Positions 8,156 to 15,718 of a stretch of DNA of 43,568 bases are shown piece after piece; the stretch's first letter is position 1, and each line of letters opens with the position of its first letter. Under the pieces are notes generated by a model, which made no database searches, had not been told where the DNA came from, and saw nothing but the letters and a program-made list of their open reading frames with translations. Source of the DNA: Bacteroidota bacterium (GTDB lineage Bacteria; Bacteroidota; Ignavibacteria; UBA10030; BY39); contig JAUXOG010000114.1 in assembly GCA_030682385.1 (NCBI GenBank), positions 1 through 43,568 of the forward strand, in the 5' to 3' direction. The translations under genes were made by a program, and so were the position numbers.

Positions 8156-8881
8156 ATGTCAAAACATGAAATAACCTTTAGTGAAGCTATCAGACAAATA
8201 ATGATGAATAATGGGTATTTAGCTTCATTGCAGCATATTTACCAAGAATTTCCTAAGTATCGAGTATTGACTGGCAAGACACCTTTTAAAACAATTCAAG
8301 AAAGAGTACAAAGAGATAAAAGGTTCACTCGAATCGGTTTGGGACTCTATGCGATAACAGATTTTCTACACAAAATTCAAAAGGAAGAAGAACCCCAAAA
8401 AGAAAAAGAAAAGGTCGTCTATCAACATGCAAGAATTCAAGGGATGCTTTTGGAAATTGGAGAACTTAAACAATATGAAACATATACCTACGATAAGAAT
8501 AAAACATTTGATGGTAAACCACTTGGTCTTATTACAACTACTAAGGAATGCCCTGGATTTACCTATCCAAGCATTATTCAGCAAAGTGTTAAATTTATCG
8601 ATGTAATCTGGTTTAATAAAAGAAAATTTCCCGCTTACGCATACGAAGTAGAAAACTCAACTGACTTTAGAGATGCATTGATTAAATTTTGTGAATTACA
8701 GGACTTTACGACAAAATTTTTTGTGGTATCTCCTGAAGCAAGAAGAGCAAAGTTCCACATAGAAATAAAAAAGGGAGCTTTTGAGTCGATTGTGAACCGT
8801 TGCCAATTTAGAGCATATGAAGAAATTGAGCAGTATTATCAGAGCTTATTAAACTATTCAAAGGTAAGAGATTTACTTTAA
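8156..8881 (+). CDS. Putative restriction endonuclease (HARE-HTH plus PD-(D/E)XK-like domain)
   Basis: 241 residues from the ATG at 8156, which follows AGGGA; the longer frame from 8063 overlaps the preceding gene and is not favoured. Residues 1-70 (ITFSEAIRQIMMNNGYLASL..GLGLYAI) match a HARE-type winged helix, a DNA-binding module found in restriction enzymes. Residues 75-90 form a charged linker. The C-terminal half has a D..EVE pattern: FIDVIWF (Asp149), then AYEVENST (Glu164, Glu166), followed by a helix, as in PD-(D/E)XK-like nucleases with an EVEN/HST box. Partnership with the methyltransferase upstream suggests a type II restriction system. The fold assignment is by eye only. Confidence 0.6.
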   Translation: MSKHEITFSEAIRQIMMNNGYLASLQHIYQEFPKYRVLTGKTPFKTIQERVQRDKRFTRIGLGLYAITDFLHKIQKEEEPQKEKEKVVYQHARIQGMLLEIGELKQYETYTYDKNKTFDGKPLGLITTTKECPGFTYPSIIQQSVKFIDVIWFNKRKFPAYAYEVENSTDFRDALIKFCELQDFTTKFFVVSPEARRAKFHIEIKKGAFESIVNRCQFRAYEEIEQYYQSLLNYSKVRDLL

Positions 8882-8934
8882 TCTAATGATTCCCGCAAGT
8901 TAGATGGTCAAAAGATGAATGGTACAATATCAAT

Positions 8935-9192
8935 ATGACGGAAGAAGAAATACAATCAAAATTTTCACTTTTAACCCGACAACATAATTTGTGGAAAAGT
9001 CGCTACTGTGAAAATTGTAAAAAAACAGGAACACGCGGAACTTTTATAGGTATAGATTATTTTTATCAAGGTGGTTCTGAATGGGACTCTAATATTTTCG
9101 ATGATGATAAAAGTGGATGCTATGGTTGTTTTTGGTATGATCCAGGTAAATGGAGAGAATATTTAAATAAAAAAATAAAAAATCAAAAGTAG
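8935..9192 (+). CDS. Small hypothetical protein with paired cysteines (possible zinc ribbon)
   Basis: 85 residues. YCENCKKTG near residue 24 and GCYGCFW near residue 61 give two CxxC pairs spaced as in a zinc ribbon; the rest is rich in aromatic and acidic residues. Its stop lies 4 bp before the right copy of the lptB duplication, so it is the last gene of the accessory cassette. No family recognised. It may be an accessory part of the restriction-like module or an unrelated passenger. Confidence 0.5.
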   Translation: MTEEEIQSKFSLLTRQHNLWKSRYCENCKKTGTRGTFIGIDYFYQGGSEWDSNIFDDDKSGCYGCFWYDPGKWREYLNKKIKNQK

Positions 9193-9195
9193 GTT

Positions 9196-9262
9196 TTAGC
9201 TCACAATGAAGAAGCAAAGCGGTTGTATTTAGGTGAAAAGTTTAAGTTAGATAGATATTGAA
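9196..9262 (+). repeat. lptB 3'-end direct repeat, right copy
   Basis: Encodes, in frame, LAHNEEAKRLYLGEKFKLDRY and a TGA. The intact lptB ends LANDEEAKRLYLGEKFKLDRY. Three of the five base differences are synonymous (GCA/GCT, TTG/TTA, AGG/AGA); the other two change Asn to His and Asp to Asn. It has no start codon or upstream body and is a non-expressed remnant marking the right border of the cassette. Confidence 0.9.
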
Positions 9263-9306
9263 CGCGATAGAAGAATTTCATATATTTAAAAAAAAAAGAG
9301 TAAATA

Positions 9307-9504
9307 ATGGATGCCTTATTAATAAAAGCTGAATCAAAAAATGATTTGAAATTAATTTCGGACCTTGACCAAAAATTAGGCAACAAGGTTTTCTTCATTC
9401 GCGAAGAACAGATGGAAGATTTTGCATTAGGAAAGCTGATGGATAAAATAAAAACTAACCAGAATGTCAGCCGTAGTTCAATCATGAAAAAGCTGAAAAA
9501 GTAA
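9307..9504 (+). CDS. Antitoxin-like small protein of a RelE/ParE-type pair
   Basis: 65 residues starting MDALLIKAESKNDLKLISDLDQKLG, with a predicted strand-helix-strand N-terminus, EEQMEDFALGKLM in the middle and a basic C-terminal tail (SRSSIMKKLKK). This resembles short antitoxins that precede RelE-like toxins in Bacteroidota; the assignment rests on this look and on the toxin-like frame immediately downstream, whose ATG overlaps its TAA by one base. The toxin is broken, so this antitoxin is probably a leftover. Confidence 0.55.
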   Translation: MDALLIKAESKNDLKLISDLDQKLGNKVFFIREEQMEDFALGKLMDKIKTNQNVSRSSIMKKLKK

Positions 9505-9644
9505 TGTTCATTCTATTTGATAAAGCATTTCTCAAAAGTCTCGACAAAGTAAACAACAAAATAGTAAAGCATCGAATCGAGGAAAACACAATAAAATTTA
9601 TCGTAATTGCGCACCGTAAAGATATTTACAGGATATATCCTTGA
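9504..9644 (+). pseudogene. RelE/ParE-family toxin relic with internal deletion
   Basis: A 46-residue frame begins at the ATG overlapping the antitoxin stop. Its N-terminus (FDKAFLKSLDKVNNKIVKHRIEE) looks like the first helix of a RelE toxin, and its C-terminus (IKFIVIAHRKDIYRIYP) like the last strand and tail. Family members are about 85-90 residues, so roughly 40 central residues, including the usual core strands (an IRxGDYRI-type motif), are missing while the frame is kept. The stop overlaps a TTG start candidate of the next gene. Inference: an inactivated toxin. Confidence 0.6.
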
Positions 9645-9649
9645 GTGAG

Positions 9650-12013
9650 ATGAAAATTGAAAGCGACAAAAAAGATTGCATCAAAGCATTAAGGGAAGTT
9701 GGCTTTATTGTTTTATTTTTATCATTTATTCTTACCGGTATTCTATACCCTCAGCACATTTTCACACTCAGCGGTAAAGTAACTGACTCCGAAACAGCTC
9801 AACCCATTCCAGCAGCAAATGTTCGAATCGAAGGCACTTCAAAAGGAACAATAACAAACACAAACGGTTTTTTCCAACTCTCATTACAAACTGGCGAATA
9901 TCTATTGATCTTTAGCCACGTCGGTTATAAAACAGATTCAGTCAGAATAAATCTCAACGCCGATTTGATTAAAAACATCTCTCTGAAAGCAGTTCAAATT
10001 CAGATGCCCGAAATGATTATAACTGCAGAAGACCCAGCTATCGAGATAATACGGAAAGCAATTGCTAACAAGCGCCGGTGGATGGATAAATTAAACAGCT
10101 ACAAGTTCGAAGCATTCACACGCGCAACAATTTACAGCGATACTACGGTTGCAGGAATTTCAGAATCATATACCGACGGTTACTGGCAGCGTGGCGATAC
10201 ATTACGCGAAGTTGTAAAACAAAAACGGCAAACAGAAAATGTTGCTTTTGGCGCAAACTTCGCAGCAGTCCGTCAAATTGCCAACTTCAACGAGGACGAA
10301 GTCAGGCTTGTAGGCTATACGTTCGTGGGACCAACCGCACCGAGTGCTTTAGATAATTACGATTACAAACTTCTTCGCATTTTCGATCGTGGGAACTACG
10401 ATATTTATGAAATCCAAATGAAACCGAAATCTCGCGTGAAACCGCTTTTTGAAGGCATAATACACATAGCCGATTATACTTATGCTGTTATGGGACTCGA
10501 TGTCCGGCCAAACGATGCTTTCAACATTCCTTTTGTTGATGATTTAAAACTCGTTTACAGTCAGCAATTTTCTCTTTATGATGATGAGTTCTGGATGCCG
10601 ACAAATGTTCGGATCAAAGGGGGATTTAAAATTGGTTTTGCAGGATTTAAATTTCCGAAATTTACATTCGAGCAAACTTCTGTTCTGTATGATTATAATA
10701 CCAACACAGCAATTCCCGATACTATATTCAAGAAGCCCCGACTGACAGTTGATTCGTCTGCAGTTGTTTACGATTCTACATTTTGGAAGCAAAACGAAGT
10801 TCTTCCTTTAACGATGAATGAACAGGCTGCATACGATTCGCTCGACAGCACAAAATCTTTTGCTGTTCAATTCAAACCAAGTGGAATTGCAATAACTTTA
10901 GGCAGCGACACTTCGGGATTTCTAAATTATTTGCAATACATCGATGCCCGATTTAACCGTGTTGAAGGATTTTATTTCGGCGGAAAATATCAGATCGATT
11001 CGGTAACCAACTCTACCGCCGTAAAAGGTACAGCAGGTTATGGTTTCTCCGATAATATTTTCAAAATGAATTTTTGGGGTACACAATTCTTCGATGAAAA
11101 AAGAAACTACGGTGTCGGTTTTGAAGTTTATAGAAAACTCGATAATTCTCCCGATGGAAATTTTTATCATCCGCTGCTAAATTCGTTAACTTCGCTTATC
11201 GGTAGAAACGATTACCGTGATTATTTCCTCGCTTCGGGTTGGCGGGTTTTCTCGGTTCTCAAACCAATCAACAATTTAAAATTCGAAATAGGTTTCAACA
11301 GCGAGTGGCACAAATCGCTTTTCGTGAATTCCGATTTTAGTTTCATCTCTCTTGGAAATAATTTCCGCAACAACCCACAAATTATAGATGGGAAAATTAG
11401 GTCGTTCACGTTTAGGTCGAGAATTGGTCAAGAACCTGTGTTTCTTAATCTCATCCCGGTAGATGCCGTAGAGATTGCAATTGAACACACAACTCCCAGT
11501 GTTTTAAAAAGTAATTTCGATTTTACAAGTTATTCATTTACAACTACTTATAACTTTAAAACGTTTTTACAGAGTCACCTTTTTTCGCCGGTAATGCGGC
11601 TCGCATTATCTGCGGGAAGTTCGGTTGGAAAGCTGCCGCCACAAAAATTATTTACACTTGATTCGCGCCTTAGCGGAATAGCTCCGTTCGGGGTTTTGAA
11701 AACAGCCGGAGTAAAAGAGTTTGTCGGCGATAAATTTATTTTGCTTAACGCTGAACATAATTTCCGAAGCATTCCATTCCTCGCATTGGGTATCCCGTTT
11801 TTTTACAAACACCACACTGAGTTAATTCTGCACGGATCGGTTGCACAAAGCTGGCTGAACGAAACATCAATTACGAACGGTTGGTATTACGAAGCAGGAA
11901 TCGGTATAGGGAAAGTTTTAGATATTATCCGTTTGGATTTGACTTACAGATTTCCAAGAAATACAAAAAGCGGAAGATTGTTTTTTACCGTAAGTACGAG
12001 TCAGTTGTTTTAA
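9650..12013 (+). CDS. DUF5686 / carboxypeptidase-regulatory-like domain outer-membrane protein
   Basis: 787 residues from the ATG at 9650 (an upstream TTG at 9641 overlaps the toxin relic). A hydrophobic N-terminal segment acts as signal peptide. Residues ~40-115 (SGKVTDSETAQPIPAANVRI..GTITNTNGFFQLSL..HVGYKT) form a CarboxypepD_reg-like beta-sandwich. The remainder matches the DUF5686 family layout: NKRRWMDKLNSYKFEAFTRATIYSD, then a long region of alternating strands ending in an aromatic C-terminal strand (FFTVSTSQLF), as expected for an outer-membrane beta-barrel. Members are widespread in Bacteroidota; their function is not established. It appears to be a single gene with its own leader. 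Confidence 0.8.
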   Translation: MKIESDKKDCIKALREVGFIVLFLSFILTGILYPQHIFTLSGKVTDSETAQPIPAANVRIEGTSKGTITNTNGFFQLSLQTGEYLLIFSHVGYKTDSVRINLNADLIKNISLKAVQIQMPEMIITAEDPAIEIIRKAIANKRRWMDKLNSYKFEAFTRATIYSDTTVAGISESYTDGYWQRGDTLREVVKQKRQTENVAFGANFAAVRQIANFNEDEVRLVGYTFVGPTAPSALDNYDYKLLRIFDRGNYDIYEIQMKPKSRVKPLFEGIIHIADYTYAVMGLDVRPNDAFNIPFVDDLKLVYSQQFSLYDDEFWMPTNVRIKGGFKIGFAGFKFPKFTFEQTSVLYDYNTNTAIPDTIFKKPRLTVDSSAVVYDSTFWKQNEVLPLTMNEQAAYDSLDSTKSFAVQFKPSGIAITLGSDTSGFLNYLQYIDARFNRVEGFYFGGKYQIDSVTNSTAVKGTAGYGFSDNIFKMNFWGTQFFDEKRNYGVGFEVYRKLDNSPDGNFYHPLLNSLTSLIGRNDYRDYFLASGWRVFSVLKPINNLKFEIGFNSEWHKSLFVNSDFSFISLGNNFRNNPQIIDGKIRSFTFRSRIGQEPVFLNLIPVDAVEIAIEHTTPSVLKSNFDFTSYSFTTTYNFKTFLQSHLFSPVMRLALSAGSSVGKLPPQKLFTLDSRLSGIAPFGVLKTAGVKEFVGDKFILLNAEHNFRSIPFLALGIPFFYKHHTELILHGSVAQSWLNETSITNGWYYEAGIGIGKVLDIIRLDLTYRFPRNTKSGRLFFTVSTSQLF

Positions 12014-12040
12014 TTTAACTATTTAAATTCCGGAAGAGAT

Positions 12041-13411
12041 ATGATTGAAATATTACTAATAATTATTATCGCAATACTTTTGTTGAACTCTTTCTTCATT
12101 TTGAGAGCTTCGAAAAAAGACGATAATAAAATTATTGAAGAATTAAAGTTTGCATTCGACAACCTTGAAAAAGGTTTGAATAAACTTGAATTGTCTTTGA
12201 AAGATGAGTTTGCCCGGAACCGGGAAGAATTCAGCAAAAACTCAAGAGAGACCCGTGAGGAATTAACAAACTCGTTTAAAACTTTTGGAGATTCAATATC
12301 AAGCCGGATGAGTGAAGTAGCTAATTTGCAAAAGAATCAGCTCGATACTTTTTCGAACCAGTTAACGATCTTAACAAAAACTAACGAAGACAAAATCGAA
12401 CGGATGACTCAAGCGACTGAACAAAAGCTTGATAAGATGAGAGAAACGATTGAGAGCAAACTGAAAACGATTCAGGAAGATAACTCGCAGCAGCTCGAAA
12501 AAATGCGGCAAACGGTTGACGAGAAACTCCATAAAACTTTGGAACAAAGATTGGGTGAATCGTTTAAGATTGTTAGCGAACGATTGGAACTCGTTCACAA
12601 AGGTTTGGGCGAGATGCAAAATTTAGCTATCGGTGTGGGCGATTTGAAAAAAGTATTATCGAATGTTAAAACCCGTGGAATATTAGGAGAAGTTCAGTTA
12701 GAAAATATTTTAGACCAGATTCTATCACCCGAACAGTATGCAAAAAATGTTGCTACAAAACAGGGCAGCCGCGATCATGTTGAATTTGCAATCAAACTTC
12801 CGGGCAGAGATGATTCCGGGCAAGTTGTCTATCTACCAATCGATTCAAAATTTCCGTTAGAAAATTATTACGCATTATTAGATGCATACGATAAAGGAAA
12901 CACTGTCGCCGTAGAAGAAGCTGCCAAACTTTTAGAAGCAAACATAAAAAAATCGGCTAAAGACATTCGCGATAAATATATTGATCCGCCGAACACTACC
13001 GATTTTGGTATTATGTTTCTACCACTCGAAGGACTATATGCTGAAGTAGTACGCCGGACAAGTTTAATTGAAATTTTGCAGCGCGACTTCAAGATCATAA
13101 TTACAGGTCCCACAACATTAGCAGCTTTGCTGAATAGTTTACAAATGGGTTTCAGGACACTCGCTATTGAGAAACGTACGAGTGAAGTTTGGAATATTTT
13201 AGGCGCCGTAAAAACTGAATTCGAAAAATTCGGAGATGTCTTGAAAAAAGCACAAGATAAAATTCATCAGGCAAGTTCCGAGATTGACGATTTGGTCGGT
13301 GTTCGCACGCGGCAAATCCAAAAGAAACTTAAAACAATACAAGAAATGCCATCACAGGAAATTCTGAGTATTGCAGAGGGAAATTCAGAAGACGACAAGG
13401 AAGAATCATAA
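12041..13411 (+). CDS. rmuC: RmuC-family DNA recombination protein
   Basis: 456 residues. One N-terminal membrane helix (about 2-22), a long coiled coil (about 30-195, rich in EKL/QTVDEKL heptads), and the conserved RmuC nuclease-like core with RGILGEVQLENIL, DSKFPLENY and FLPLEGLYAEVVRR. In E. coli, rmuC mutants raise inversion between short inverted repeats; a role in limiting recombination is inferred from that. It is preceded by GGAAGAGAT as ribosome binding site. Single gene; downstream there is non-coding sequence carrying a repeat. Confidence 0.92.
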   Translation: MIEILLIIIIAILLLNSFFILRASKKDDNKIIEELKFAFDNLEKGLNKLELSLKDEFARNREEFSKNSRETREELTNSFKTFGDSISSRMSEVANLQKNQLDTFSNQLTILTKTNEDKIERMTQATEQKLDKMRETIESKLKTIQEDNSQQLEKMRQTVDEKLHKTLEQRLGESFKIVSERLELVHKGLGEMQNLAIGVGDLKKVLSNVKTRGILGEVQLENILDQILSPEQYAKNVATKQGSRDHVEFAIKLPGRDDSGQVVYLPIDSKFPLENYYALLDAYDKGNTVAVEEAAKLLEANIKKSAKDIRDKYIDPPNTTDFGIMFLPLEGLYAEVVRRTSLIEILQRDFKIIITGPTTLAALLNSLQMGFRTLAIEKRTSEVWNILGAVKTEFEKFGDVLKKAQDKIHQASSEIDDLVGVRTRQIQKKLKTIQEMPSQEILSIAEGNSEDDKEES

Positions 13412-13575
13412 TTATTCTCTTCTTAGCATCCGGCTTCGGTTTTCTTCCATTATTTCTTCATATTCTGCATCATCTCGGAACGGTCTTCCGATTTGTCTCT
13501 CATTCTGATTTTAATTTTTCATTTGTACGGGTGCTTTGAAATCTTTAAAAAAATTGTTATAATTAAACACTTTAA

Positions 13576-13697
13576 TAACTGAAGTTACGCAGAATTGACT
13601 TTTTGTCATGTTGAGAGAAGCGAAACATCTAAAAATAGCTCGAATTTGAGGTTTAAGATTCTTCACTTCGTTCAGAATGACTCTTTTGCGTAACTTT
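13576..13697 (-). repeat. 127-bp element with terminal inverted repeats (copy 2, inverted)
   Basis: Reverse-complement copy of the element at 2264-2390. Reading the minus strand, the interior from GCAAAAGAGTCATTC to ATTCTGCGTAACTTCAG is identical except one base (CGCTTCT against CGCTTCG). The terminal repeats are still recognisable but decay outside AAGTTACGCA. It occupies much of the 348-bp gap between rmuC and the next gene. The rest of that gap (13412-13575, 13698-13759) holds no convincing gene. Confidence 0.85.
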
Positions 13698-13759
13698 ATT
13701 AATTTACAAAAATTTGAAGTAATTGTTCAATTAACTATATTTATACGGTTTTTGAAATT

Positions 13760-13972
13760 ATGAATACACAAACATTAACCCCGAGTAAAATTAGAAAAGC
13801 AGGTCTTGATGCCTTAACCAAAGAATTGGGGCCCGTTGGTATGGTCAAATTTTTACAGTTTACTGAAACTGGTGAAGGCGACTACACAAAGGAACGCAAA
13901 AACTGGCTGAACGAAAAAAGTGTTAAAGAAATTGTTAAGCAAATAAAATTCAAAAAGAAAAAGAAAAACTAG
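13760..13972 (+). CDS. Conserved small protein of unknown function
   Basis: 70 residues: LTPSKIRKAGLDALTKELGPVGMVKFLQFTETGEGDYTKERKNWL, then a lysine-rich tail. I recognise the general pattern (SxIRxxGLxALxxELGPVGMVxFLQ..GxGDYTKER) as a small uncharacterised bacterial family, probably helical. No signal peptide or membrane helix. It has no obvious partner gene. Its TAG overlaps the minus-strand stop codon of mqnD in the palindrome CTAG (13969-13972), so the two genes converge with no spacer. Confidence 0.65.
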   Translation: MNTQTLTPSKIRKAGLDALTKELGPVGMVKFLQFTETGEGDYTKERKNWLNEKSVKEIVKQIKFKKKKKN

Positions 13973-14805
13973 ACCAATTCGATTGAGTTAACTTTTGATA
14001 AAATTCCTTTTTCATAAGCAAGCTTAAAAAGCATTTCAAGTGCGTTCATTCCTTTCTCGCCCATATCAATCGTCAGCTCGCTGACGTACATTTTTACAAA
14101 TTTTTTGCCGAGCTGATAATTCAAACCTCGTCCGTATTCGAGTGCATAAGGGATTGCTTCGTCCTGATGCGTGTATCCGTAATGAATGCTTTCTTTCAGT
14201 CCTTGCGAAAGTTTTTTAGCAAGTTCTTCACCCAAATCTTTTCGCACGACATCAAGTCCGAGTGGAAGTGGTAAACCACCTGCATATTTTTCCCAAAATT
14301 CTCCAAAATCTAAAATCTTGTTGAAGCCCTGTTCTTGATAAGTAATTTGTCCTTCATGAATTATCAAACCGCCATCAAATTCACCGCTGGAAACTCTATC
14401 CATAATTTGATCGAAGGGTATGTCGATGTTGTGAATATCATTCGTGAAAAGTTTAAAGAGAAGTGTCGCCGTAGTTAGCTTACCGGGAGTTGCAACTTTC
14501 TTTCCTTTAAGTTCATCAAGTGTTTTATATTTTTTTGAAATAATCACAGGACCATATCCTTCGCCCATGCTTGCACCGGTTCGCATAATCCAATATTTGT
14601 CGGCGACATACGGAAATGCGTGAGCTGATATTGCAGTAACTTCGAGTTCACCTCGCATCGCACGCTCGTTCAGAGTTTGTATATCTTCAAGCGAATGCTC
14701 TATAGTGATTCCTTCTAATTTTACTTTGCCCGATGCAAGACCGTAAAACATAAACGCATCGTCGGGGTCGGGACTGTGTCCTACTTTGATTATTCGATTT
14801 GTCAT
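13969..14805 (-). CDS. mqnD: 1,4-dihydroxy-6-naphthoate synthase (futalosine menaquinone pathway)
   Basis: Converts cyclic de-hypoxanthine futalosine to 1,4-dihydroxy-6-naphthoate. The 278-residue protein has the periplasmic-binding-protein-like fold of MqnA/MqnD, with the family start KVGHSPDPDDAFMFYGLASG and later VIISKKYKTLDELKGKKVATPG, DGGLIIHEGQITY and LPLPLGLDVVR. The ATG at 14805 follows GAAGGA at good distance; an in-frame TTG at 14826 lies in a repeat-like AT-rich stretch and is disfavoured. With menG upstream on the same strand it indicates menaquinone respiration by the futalosine route; the other mqn genes are not in this window. Confidence 0.93.
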   Translation of the reverse strand: MTNRIIKVGHSPDPDDAFMFYGLASGKVKLEGITIEHSLEDIQTLNERAMRGELEVTAISAHAFPYVADKYWIMRTGASMGEGYGPVIISKKYKTLDELKGKKVATPGKLTTATLLFKLFTNDIHNIDIPFDQIMDRVSSGEFDGGLIIHEGQITYQEQGFNKILDFGEFWEKYAGGLPLPLGLDVVRKDLGEELAKKLSQGLKESIHYGYTHQDEAIPYALEYGRGLNYQLGKKFVKMYVSELTIDMGEKGMNALEMLFKLAYEKGILSKVNSIELV

Positions 14806-14820
14806 TTTCATTCCTTCGCT

Positions 14821-14891
14821 ATTCAAAATTCAATATTCGATATTCATTATTTAACTGGAAGTAAAAAGTAAATAGTATGTAGTAAGTAGTA
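14821..14891. repeat. AT-rich repeat-like spacer between menG and mqnD
   Basis: On the minus strand it contains AATGAATATCGAATATTGAA followed by TTTTGAAT. This resembles GAATGTCGAATATCGAACAC..GAATTTTGAAG at 35124-35161. The adjoining AAGTAAATAGTATGTAGTAAGTAGTAT is a short degenerate tandem of AGTA units. Likely a dispersed low-complexity repeat; no gene. Confidence 0.35.
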
Positions 14892-15611
14892 TCAATATTT
14901 TTCTCCTACATACGCCGTCGCAATTCCAAAGGTCATTCGGTGTTGTCGAGTGTTCTTAAAACCCACATGCTTCAGTATATCTAAAAAATAGTTACCTTCC
15001 GGAAAATTCATAACCGTGTTGGGAAGATAGTTGTAAGCTTCAGCGTGTTTTGAAATTAATTTCCCAATCATCGGTAATACAAATTTGAAGTAGAAGAAAT
15101 AAATTTGTTTGAAAGGAAAAATAATCGGCTTTGAAAATTCTAATACCAAAATAGATCCGTTAGGTTTCAGAACTCGCAGCATTTCGCTTAAACCTTTTTC
15201 AAGATTTTCAAAATTTCGAACACCGAAAGCAACAATAGCAGCATCAAAATATTCGGAATCAAATCGAATTGATTCAGCATTTCCCATTTCCAATTTTATC
15301 TGTTGCGAAAAGCCTTTATTTTCAACCTTTGTTTGACCGATAGAAAGCATTTTTTCAGCTATATCAATGCCGTAAATTGTTTCTACGCCATATTTTGCAG
15401 CCGCAATCGAAAAATCGGCTGTTCCGCAGGCAACATCCAACAAACATTTTGGTTTCTGGTTTTTGAGTAACCGCAAAGCGCGCCATCTCCAATAAAAATC
15501 AATCCCCCCGCTCAAGAAATGATTTAAAAAATCATAACTATGAGCGATTGAATCAAACAAATTTGCCACTTGCTCCGATTTATATTTTGACTTTCCTGTG
15601 TGTAAAAACAT
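14892..15611 (-). CDS. menG: Demethylmenaquinone methyltransferase (UbiE/MenG family)
   Basis: AdoMet-dependent C-methylation of demethylmenaquinone, the last step of menaquinone synthesis. The 239-residue protein shows the UbiE pattern: FDSIAHSYDFLNHFLSGGID, motif I LLDVACGTADFSIAA, FGVRNFENLEKGLSEMLRVLKPNG, ILVLEFSKP, and a C-terminal HRMTFGIATAYVGEKY. Quinone type (menaquinone rather than ubiquinone) is inferred from mqnD just downstream, 86 bp away on the same strand. The gene diverges from aroF with a 107-bp shared upstream region. Confidence 0.93.
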   Translation of the reverse strand: MFLHTGKSKYKSEQVANLFDSIAHSYDFLNHFLSGGIDFYWRWRALRLLKNQKPKCLLDVACGTADFSIAAAKYGVETIYGIDIAEKMLSIGQTKVENKGFSQQIKLEMGNAESIRFDSEYFDAAIVAFGVRNFENLEKGLSEMLRVLKPNGSILVLEFSKPIIFPFKQIYFFYFKFVLPMIGKLISKHAEAYNYLPNTVMNFPEGNYFLDILKHVGFKNTRQHRMTFGIATAYVGEKY

Positions 15612-15655
15612 AAAAGAAGATAATTAAACTTAAAAAGAATTACAATTATTGGAAT

Positions 15656-15684
15656 TTGTTTTTATCTTATTCTATTCTTATACT
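15656..15684 (+). promoter_or_regulatory. Candidate sigma70-type promoter of aroF
   Basis: TTGTTT (15656-15661), a 17-bp spacer and TATACT (15679-15684), placed about 34 bp before the aroF ATG in the divergent menG/aroF gap. By-eye match; strength unknown. Confidence 0.4.
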
Positions 15685-15718
15685 TATCAAGAAATAATAG
15701 AAGAGAATTTATTTTTAT

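Noticed and set aside
13412-13510. Minus-strand frame of about 32 codons (RQIGRPFRDDAEYEEIMEEN..) ending at 13412
   Set aside because: It looks somewhat protein-like but is bounded by stops and has no upstream start; possibly a gene relic, too short to support.
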